Shown in pieces: positions 1 through 4,776 of a DNA stretch of 7,472 nt; the first letter of the stretch is position 1; the number at the start of each line of letters is the position of its first letter. The stretch is from Gammaproteobacteria bacterium (lineage in GTDB: Bacteria > Pseudomonadota > Gammaproteobacteria > Chromatiales > Chromatiaceae): NCBI GenBank assembly GCA_015767355.1, contig JADWMH010000102.1:1-7472 (forward strand), in the 5' to 3' direction. Under the pieces are notes generated by a model. That model made no database searches. It saw only the letters and a list, made by a program, of their open reading frames with translations, and had not been told where the DNA came from. Both the position numbers and the translations under genes were made by a program.

Positions 1-42
1 AATCAGTGCAATGGCTTTTTCGAATGTCTGTTGTTGGCTCAT
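1..42 (-). CDS. 5' end of an unidentified protein gene, truncated by the window edge
   Basis: Only the first 14 residues are visible: MSQQQTFEKAIALI, reading leftwards from an ATG at 42-40. The start is supported by a GGAG Shine-Dalgarno sequence (plus-strand ctcc at 50-53) that leaves a 7-nt spacer. The frame is open to the window edge. The beginning of an amphipathic helix (FEKAIALI) resembles the start of DUF4202-type proteins, but 14 residues are far too few to assign a family, so this is only a guess. A five-codon reading frame (ATG at 59-57) ends in TGA at 44-42 and shares its last base with this ATG. It has no ribosome binding site of its own and is probably incidental. Confidence 0.6.
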   Translation of the reverse strand, partial: MSQQQTFEKAIALI

Positions 43-78
43 CAGGTAGCTCCGCTCATTTGAAGAGGTAATTTTATC

Positions 79-107
79 TCTATAATTGATGATTTGTTAG
101 AGTTGAA
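79..107 (-). promoter_or_regulatory. possible sigma-70 promoter for the left-edge gene
   Basis: Reading leftwards, a TTCAAC -35-like box (102-107) and a TATAGA -10-like box (79-84) are separated by exactly 17 bp. The -10 box lies 36 bp upstream of the ATG at 42, a normal distance. The -35 match is poor (3 of 6), so the call rests mainly on spacing and position. Confidence 0.3.
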
Positions 108-196
108 GTCCCTGTTTCAAAAATGGAATAACAGCTGTTGGAAAAACAGTGTAGTTGGGGGGATAGCAGGAGTGTTTACAGAACAGTCCCGCAGAG

Positions 197-325
197 TCAA
201 CTTGCTGATTTTTTAATCGCCCTGCCTGCATTCTCAACATCTTTGCCAACACCCTTGACTGTCTCGCAACCACTGGCGGCGACAAGCATAACGCTAATAA
301 ACAGGATCATAATTACTTTTTTCAT
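197..325 (-). CDS. entericidin A/B family small lipoprotein
   Basis: This is a 42-residue protein. Residues 1-19 form a lipoprotein signal peptide: charged MKK, then a hydrophobic stretch, then the lipobox ASGC with Cys20 as the predicted lipidated residue. The mature part, CETVKGVGKDVENAGRAIKK, carries the entericidin pattern (C-x-T-V-x-G-x-G-K-D-V-x-x-x-G) and is basic at its end. The start is backed by an AGGTGA ribosome binding site (plus 333-338) with a 7-nt spacer. In E. coli, ecnA and ecnB encode an antidote/toxin lipoprotein pair induced in stationary phase. Here there is a single copy and I find no partner in the flanking sequence, so a toxin-antitoxin role is not supported; many bacteria carry one such gene with unknown function. 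The protein would be anchored in the cell envelope. The gene lies 79 bp after the hrpA stop and has its own promoter-like sequence. Confidence 0.9.
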   Translation of the reverse strand: MKKVIMILFISVMLVAASGCETVKGVGKDVENAGRAIKKSAS

Positions 326-361
326 CTCAGAGTCACCTTTTCCGACAGTTTTTCACGGCAG

Positions 362-390
362 AAGTATAGCCCATACGCGGCCAATAAGAA
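362..390 (-). promoter_or_regulatory. promoter of the entericidin gene, sigma-S-like
   Basis: On the minus strand the sequence GCTATACTT (plus 362-370) matches the extended -10 region preferred by the stationary-phase factor sigma-S (KCTAYRCTT), including the C just upstream of the TATACT hexamer (363-368). A weak -35-like TTCTTA lies 16 bp upstream (385-390); sigma-S promoters tolerate poor -35 boxes. The predicted transcript start near 356 gives a leader of about 30 nt before the ATG at 325. This fits the known RpoS dependence of E. coli ecnB, but control by sigma-S here is inferred. Confidence 0.55.
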
Positions 391-406
391 AAAGCGCATG
401 CTCTTT
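391..406 (-). terminator. weak possible terminator at the hrpA 3' end
   Basis: On the minus strand, AAAG-A-G / C-G-CTTT can form a short stem around a CATG loop with one A-G mismatch, followed by a T-rich run (TTTTTCTTATT). It overlaps the hrpA stop codon. The stem is short and not GC-rich, so it would be inefficient at best, and readthrough from hrpA into the lipoprotein gene remains possible. Confidence 0.2.
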
Positions 407-3400
407 ACAACCCCAGCTTTTGCCAGCGTTGCTGCAGACGTTTCAACGAAACCGGGTAGGCGGTTTTGACCTCCTGGGAAAACAGCGAGATGCGCAGCTC
501 CTCGATTGACCAGCGTAATTCATGAAGCCGCTCATCAGGTTGGCGGCGCTGCTGCATACGCTCATAACGCTGCTGCCACTGCTGCAGAAAAGCCGCCATC
601 TCACGCATTGCTTGCTGGTCACGCTGTACGGCGTGTTTGAGTTTGTCGAGGCGCAGGGCAAGCGCTTTCAGATAGGCGGGGTAACGCTGCAGATGGCGCC
701 ACTCTGTATGCTGTAGAAAACCCTGGTAAACGAGCTGATCCAGCTGCTGCTGCATATCTTTTGTCGAGGCCAGGTAGTTGATGGCTGTGGTGGCGGAGAG
801 CGTTTTTCTCACCTGCTGATAGAGCGTCAGTATCTCCGCAACCAGTTGACAGCTGCTGTTGCTGAACTCCATCAAATTCCCCTTGTGTTTCCCGATCATG
901 CCTTCAAATTCTGAGCGTGTACGAATTTCGGGATTGTCAGCGAGAAAAGTCCTGTCGATAATCAGTATCAGCAGCTCCTCTTCGAGCGACACAGCGGCTT
1001 TCAGGCCGGCAGGGTTGACCGCCTTTGCATATTGAAGCCGCATCTGATTGAGATGTGGCAGCTGCTTGCGCAGATAGCGCATCTGCTCATGTAAAGTCAG
1101 CATGACCAGTCGGCGCAGACCGCTAAGATGCGCCTGCTGTGCAGTTGCCTGGTTGTCAAGCACACGGATCGCCACACTGTTGCCCTCATCGACCAGTGCT
1201 GGATAACCTGTCAGCCTGATGCCGGCGCGCATGAGCGTGACCTGCTGTGGCAATGCATCAAAATCCCAGCGGGTAATGTCGCCGCGCTCGACGCTGTGTC
1301 CGGGAAGTGAACTATGCCCTGCCCCGCCCCGGGAAGCATATTTTTTCTTTAGGGCGGCGAGGCCACGCCCTTCTCCGAGAGTCACTCCATGTTTATCCAC
1401 CACGCGCACATTCATACGCAGGTGCGATGGCAGGGATTCATCAGGCCAGGCGTCTTCGGGGATGTAGACCCCGCCCATGCGTTGCAGATGCTGTCCTACG
1501 GCCTGCAGCAGAGGGGCATCCGTGTCAGCGAGTTCCTCTAAAAGCCGGGCTGCAGTATCCGGAATGGGTACAAAATGCCTGCGCAGTGATTTCGGCAGCC
1601 CGCGCAGCAGCGTCACGATGCGCTCCTGCAGCATGCCCGGGACAAGCCACTGCAAATGCTCATCACTGATCTGGCTGAGCACCTCCTGCGGCACGACGAG
1701 GGTAACGCCGTCTGCGGCCTGGCCGGGCTCAAAATGGTATTGCAATGGCAAACGCATGCCATTGATATCCATCTCGTCCGGATAGAGCTTCTGCGAAACT
1801 TCATTGGCATCGTCGCGCAGCAGATCCTGCTCCCGCATATGCAGCAGTTTCGGCTGGTTTGCGGTTGCTTTTCGCAGCCACTTCTCAAACTGCGCAGTGG
1901 TGTAGATCCCCTGTGGAATGCGCGCATCATAAAATTCGTAGATCACCTGCTCATCCACGAGGATATCAAAACTGCGGGACTTAGCCTCCTGCGCACGCAG
2001 ATCTTCGATCAACTCCCGGTTGTGCCGCCAGAATGGCGCCCTGCTATGGAAATCCTCTTCTACCAACGCAAAGCGGATAAAGATCTCACGCGACTCTTCA
2101 GGATTTATCGGACCATAATTGACTCTGCGCCTGGGGACCAGTGTCAGGCCGTAGAGCATCACCTTCTCCCAGCCCCCCACCTGTCCGCGGCGCTGCTGCC
2201 AGTGAGGCTCCGAGTAGCTGCGTTTGAGCAGATGCCCCGCCATCGACTCGATCCAGCGCGGCTCGATTTTTGCAGCTGTACGCGCATACAGCCTGGTTGT
2301 CTCGACCAGCTCGGCCGCCATCACCCATTTAGGCTTGCTCTTGAAGAGCACCGAACCGGGAAAGAGATAGAAACGGCTGCCGCGCGCGCCCTTGTAGTCG
2401 TTGTCGCTGCCGCTTTCACGAAAGCCGATGTGCGACAGCAGACCGCTGAGTATTGCCTTGTGCACCGCTTCGTAACCAGCCTCTTTGGTGTTCTCTTTGT
2501 ATTTCAGCTGATGCATCTGCGCACGCAGCTGCTGGTGGATGTCATGCCACTCCTGCACCCTGGTCGGGGAGAGAAAGCGGCTGCGGCAATGGTTGTTGAA
2601 CTTGCGCCGACTGAGATGGCGGCGCTGCTCCTCGAGATGATCCCACAAGCTGACATAGGCGAGGAAGTCTGATTCCTGATGCTGAAACAGTGCGTGCGCT
2701 TCATCGGCCGCCTGCTGCTTCTCCAGGGGACGATCACGCGGATCCTGTACCGACAGCGCCGCTGCAATGATCAGCAACTCCCGCAAACAGTGTGTGTGCG
2801 CCGCTTCCAGCAGCATGCGGCCGATTCGAGGATCAACCGGCACCCTGGCCATCTGCCGCCCGAGACGGGTGACATTGCGTTGCGCATCGACAGCAAGCAC
2901 CTCCTCAAGCAGACGGTAGCCATCACTGACGAGACGGGGATGCGGCGGATCGATAAAGGGGAACTGCTCGATATCGGCAAAATGCAGCAGCTTCATCTGC
3001 AAAATAACCGATGCAAGATTGGTGCGCTGGATCTCCGGCTCGATAAATTCGCGGCGTGCGTCAAAATCCTCTTCAGAGTAGAGACGAATGCAGATGCCAT
3101 CGGCAACCCGCCCGCAACGTCCCTTGCGCTGGTTTGCCGATGCCTGCGAGATGCGCTCGACCGGCAGGCGCTGCACCTTGCTGCGGTGGCTGTAACGGCT
3201 GATGCGCGCAAAACCGACATCGATGACATGGCGCACACCGGGAACTGTCAGCGACGTCTCGGCAACATTGGTCGCGAGAATGATGCGCCTGCTCGATGAG
3301 GTGCGGAAAATCTTTGCCTGATCGGCAGGTGAAAGACGCGCATACAACGGCAGAATCTCCGTCAACTGTAATCTGTGCTTGTGCAGATGCTCGGCGGTTT

Positions 3401-4310
3401 CGCGAATCTCCCGTTCACCTGAGAGAAAGATCAGGATATCACCACGGCTCTCACTGGAGAGATCATCCACGGCATCCAGAATCGCCTGCTGCATACTCTC
3501 GTTACGCTCGCTGGCGTCCTCCTCCTGCGGCGGCTGATAGCGCACCTCGACCGGGTAGGTGCGCCCGCTCACTTCGAGAATTGGGGCGTCGTTGAAGTGT
3601 TTGGAAAAACGTTCGGGATCGATGGTCGCCGAGGTAATAATAACCTTTAAGTCCGGACGCCGGGGCAGCAGCAGTTGCAGATATCCCAGCAGAAAATCGA
3701 TATTCAGACTGCGCTCGTGGGCTTCGTCGATGATCAGCACATCATATTCATACAGCCATGGATCCTGCTGAATCTCGTTGAGCAGAATGCCATCAGTCAT
3801 CAGCTTGACCCTTGTGTGCGGGCGCACATGATCTTTGAAACGCACCTTGTAGCCAACCACATCCCCCGCTGCTGAATCAAGCTCGGTGGAGATACGAGAC
3901 ATCAGGCTGCGGGCGGCGATGCGCCGCGGCTGGGTGTGACCGATGCGCCCAAAAACACCAAGCCCCAGGGAGAGGCAGATCTTGGGCAGTTGGGTCGATT
4001 TCCCCGAGCCGGTCTCACCACAGAGGACGATGACCTGGTGCTTAGAGACCAGCTCCTGAATCTCATGCAGACGCTGCGATACCGGCAGTTCAGCAGGATA
4101 AGAGATCTTCTCGGGAGATGCCTGGCGTTTGTTGACAATCTGTTTCGACCTGTCAATATCCTGCTGCAGGCGCTCCAGACCCTGATCAAAAGGCTGTCCG
4201 GTTTTTTTGCGCCGTTGCAATCCGCGCAGGCGTTTTGCAAATGCCTTGCGGTCGGCAAGCAGGCACTGCTCCAGTTCGAGCAGTTGAGGAAAGTTTTTCT
4301 CTTCGGTCAT
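405..4310 (-). CDS. hrpA: ATP-dependent RNA helicase HrpA (DEAH box)
   Basis: The protein has 1301 residues, almost the same as E. coli HrpA (about 1300). It is a cytoplasmic ATP-driven RNA helicase of the DEAH/RHA group. In E. coli HrpA acts on fimbrial mRNA processing and in rescue of stalled or collided ribosomes. The helicase motifs are all present in order: motif I GETGSGKST (98-106), Ia TQPRRIAA (126-133), Ib TDGILL (172-177), motif II DEAH (195-198), motif III SAT (227-229), motif V ATNVAETS (346-353) and motif VI QRKGRCGR (394-401). The helicase-associated region follows, with the OB-fold part near residues 620-700. From about residue 720 to the end lies the long HrpA-type DUF3418 C-terminal region, rich in Gln/Arg/Leu helices. 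It separates full-length HrpA from shorter relatives such as HrpB. The ATG at 4310 is collinear with the E. coli N-terminus (MTE), but no clear Shine-Dalgarno precedes it; a TATACAAT stretch lies only 11 bp upstream of the start. No frameshift or missing catalytic residue is seen. Confidence 0.98.
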   Translation of the reverse strand: MTEEKNFPQLLELEQCLLADRKAFAKRLRGLQRRKKTGQPFDQGLERLQQDIDRSKQIVNKRQASPEKISYPAELPVSQRLHEIQELVSKHQVIVLCGETGSGKSTQLPKICLSLGLGVFGRIGHTQPRRIAARSLMSRISTELDSAAGDVVGYKVRFKDHVRPHTRVKLMTDGILLNEIQQDPWLYEYDVLIIDEAHERSLNIDFLLGYLQLLLPRRPDLKVIITSATIDPERFSKHFNDAPILEVSGRTYPVEVRYQPPQEEDASERNESMQQAILDAVDDLSSESRGDILIFLSGEREIRETAEHLHKHRLQLTEILPLYARLSPADQAKIFRTSSSRRIILATNVAETSLTVPGVRHVIDVGFARISRYSHRSKVQRLPVERISQASANQRKGRCGRVADGICIRLYSEEDFDARREFIEPEIQRTNLASVILQMKLLHFADIEQFPFIDPPHPRLVSDGYRLLEEVLAVDAQRNVTRLGRQMARVPVDPRIGRMLLEAAHTHCLRELLIIAAALSVQDPRDRPLEKQQAADEAHALFQHQESDFLAYVSLWDHLEEQRRHLSRRKFNNHCRSRFLSPTRVQEWHDIHQQLRAQMHQLKYKENTKEAGYEAVHKAILSGLLSHIGFRESGSDNDYKGARGSRFYLFPGSVLFKSKPKWVMAAELVETTRLYARTAAKIEPRWIESMAGHLLKRSYSEPHWQQRRGQVGGWEKVMLYGLTLVPRRRVNYGPINPEESREIFIRFALVEEDFHSRAPFWRHNRELIEDLRAQEAKSRSFDILVDEQVIYEFYDARIPQGIYTTAQFEKWLRKATANQPKLLHMREQDLLRDDANEVSQKLYPDEMDINGMRLPLQYHFEPGQAADGVTLVVPQEVLSQISDEHLQWLVPGMLQERIVTLLRGLPKSLRRHFVPIPDTAARLLEELADTDAPLLQAVGQHLQRMGGVYIPEDAWPDESLPSHLRMNVRVVDKHGVTLGEGRGLAALKKKYASRGGAGHSSLPGHSVERGDITRWDFDALPQQVTLMRAGIRLTGYPALVDEGNSVAIRVLDNQATAQQAHLSGLRRLVMLTLHEQMRYLRKQLPHLNQMRLQYAKAVNPAGLKAAVSLEEELLILIIDRTFLADNPEIRTRSEFEGMIGKHKGNLMEFSNSSCQLVAEILTLYQQVRKTLSATTAINYLASTKDMQQQLDQLVYQGFLQHTEWRHLQRYPAYLKALALRLDKLKHAVQRDQQAMREMAAFLQQWQQRYERMQQRRQPDERLHELRWSIEELRISLFSQEVKTAYPVSLKRLQQRWQKLGL

Positions 4311-4386
4311 GATGGGCGGAATTGTATACCGAAGGCAGTCATTCAGCTATCCGTCACGAGACTGTGAGTAGAAAGAATCAGTGCCT

Positions 4387-4426
4387 CAAGCATCTCACTA
4401 GAATCCTTGATTCACTAAAATGCTTG
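4387..4426. repeat. nested inverted repeat upstream of hrpA
   Basis: CAAGCAT (4387-4393) is the exact reverse complement of ATGCTTG (4420-4426). Inside this pair lies a second, smaller one, GAATC-ctt-GATTC (4401-4413). The structure sits 77 to 116 bp upstream of the hrpA start codon. It could be an operator-like site or a folded leader if transcription starts further upstream. It is not followed by a T-run on either strand, so it is not a typical terminator. Confidence 0.35.
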
Positions 4427-4450
4427 CAAATGAGTCAAGTTTTAAAAGAA

Positions 4451-4562
4451 TCTCTCGCTAAGAACGCAAAGGACGCAAAGGTTTTTCTTGGCGGTCTTGG
4501 CGTCTTCGCCTACATGGATGTAGGTGAGGGGCGTGAGCAGGACGCGGAAGCTTTGCGAGAGA
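4451..4562. repeat. interspersed palindromic (MITE/REP-like) repeat element
   Basis: The element is bounded by the inverted ends TCTCTCGC (4451-4458) and GCGAGAGA (4555-4562); extended to 12 bp the ends match at 11 positions. The left arm is built of repeated ACGCAAAGG units (4464-4481) and the right arm of CTTGGCG units (4487-4503), so the arms pair imperfectly into a long hairpin. From memory, CGCAAAG-unit hairpins of this kind (TCTCGCAAAGACGCAAAG) are dispersed in intergenic DNA of many proteobacteria. The element encodes no transposase. Any movement would depend on an enzyme supplied elsewhere. Its right arm is interrupted by an apparent insertion at 4507-4553. Confidence 0.65.
4507..4553. 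repeat. apparent 47-bp insertion within the palindromic element
   Basis: If these 47 bp are removed, GGCGTCTT joins TGCGAGAGA and the right arm becomes continuous. It then pairs with the left arm over about 30 bp. The segment is bordered by CTT on the left (4504-4506) and ends with CTT (4551-4553), consistent with a 3-bp duplication, though three bases could match by chance. Inside is a tight perfect hairpin, CCTACAT-GG-ATGTAGG (4509-4524), followed by a G-rich stretch. It may be a second small repeat nested in the first. Confidence 0.4.
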
Positions 4563-4631
4563 AAATGTTTTCATGCCTTGTCAGTCTGAGACCTGATCTC
4601 ACTAGAAGATTGATTGCCGGGTCCTCTTACC

Positions 4632-4659
4632 TTGAATTCTCGTCATCTTGTCCTATAGT
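4632..4659 (+). promoter_or_regulatory. sigma-70-like promoter for the dioxygenase gene
   Basis: TTGAAT (4632-4637, four of six matches to the -35 consensus) and TATAGT (4654-4659, five of six matches to the -10 consensus) are separated by 16 bp. Transcription would start near 4666, giving a leader of about 110 nt before the ATG at 4777. It is the best plus-strand promoter candidate I found in the intergenic region. Confidence 0.55.
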
Positions 4660-4711
4660 CATTAGTAAAACCTACAAAAATAGTCGGGATTTCTGACTGC
4701 GCCTTCAAATA

Positions 4712-4756
4712 TTCCAGGCAAATATGGGAATTTCGCGCATGAAGCTTCACCTGGAA
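4712..4756 (+). promoter_or_regulatory. inverted repeats in the dioxygenase leader
   Basis: TTCCAGG (4712-4718) and CCTGGAA (4750-4756) are exact reverse complements. Between them lies a perfect 10-bp palindrome, TGAAGCTTCA (4740-4749), directly next to the right arm. The block ends 20 bp before the start codon and lies downstream of the predicted transcript start. It could act as an operator or as RNA structure affecting translation. It has no T-run, so it is not a standard terminator, and it does not resemble a riboswitch class I recognise. Confidence 0.4.
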
Positions 4757-4776
4757 CTGAACAAAAGAGATATGAA

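Larger units (their letters stand above)
4392..4607. repeat. 12-bp direct repeat flanking the palindromic element
   Basis: ATCTCACTAGAA occurs at 4392-4403 and again at 4596-4607. Similarity continues loosely past each copy, with TTGATT following after two or three bases. The two copies lie on either side of the 4451-4562 repeat element, at 47 bp and 33 bp from its ends. They are therefore not immediate target-site duplications of that element. They may be remains of an older duplication or paired binding sites. Confidence 0.5.
4311..4776. other. divergent intergenic region between hrpA and the dioxygenase gene
   Basis: These 466 bp contain no convincing gene; the open frames here have no ribosome binding site and run across repeats. 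The hrpA-proximal part (4311-4450) must hold the hrpA promoter. A TTGACT box on the minus strand (plus 4434-4439) is a fair -35 candidate but has no good -10 partner. The centre (4451-4562) is a palindromic repeat element. The right part (4632-4776) carries a promoter and a structured leader for the dioxygenase gene. The region is more AT-rich than the flanking genes. Confidence 0.7.

Noticed and set aside
127..148. The palindrome AACAGCTGTT (130-139) as a terminator after the entericidin gene
   Set aside because: It is a self-complementary 10-mer without a usable loop or a T-run in the direction of transcription, so it is not a convincing terminator; it could be a protein-binding site, but nothing supports this.
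197..325. A toxin-antitoxin pair at the entericidin locus
   Set aside because: Only one small lipoprotein gene is present; the 154 bp to its left and the 79 bp to its right contain no second entericidin-like frame.
138..509. A 123-codon plus-strand open frame across the entericidin locus
   Set aside because: It runs antisense through the entericidin gene, its promoter and the hrpA 3' end, with no ribosome binding site; the minus-strand lipoprotein explains the region better.
1656..2672. A 338-codon plus-strand open frame
   Set aside because: It lies entirely antisense to hrpA, whose helicase and C-terminal sequence is unmistakable; it has no ribosome binding site or recognisable domain and reflects the codon pattern of the opposite strand.
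4322..4696. A 124-codon plus-strand open frame in the intergenic region
   Set aside because: It crosses the palindromic repeat and the direct repeats, has no ribosome binding site, and its composition is that of the repeat.
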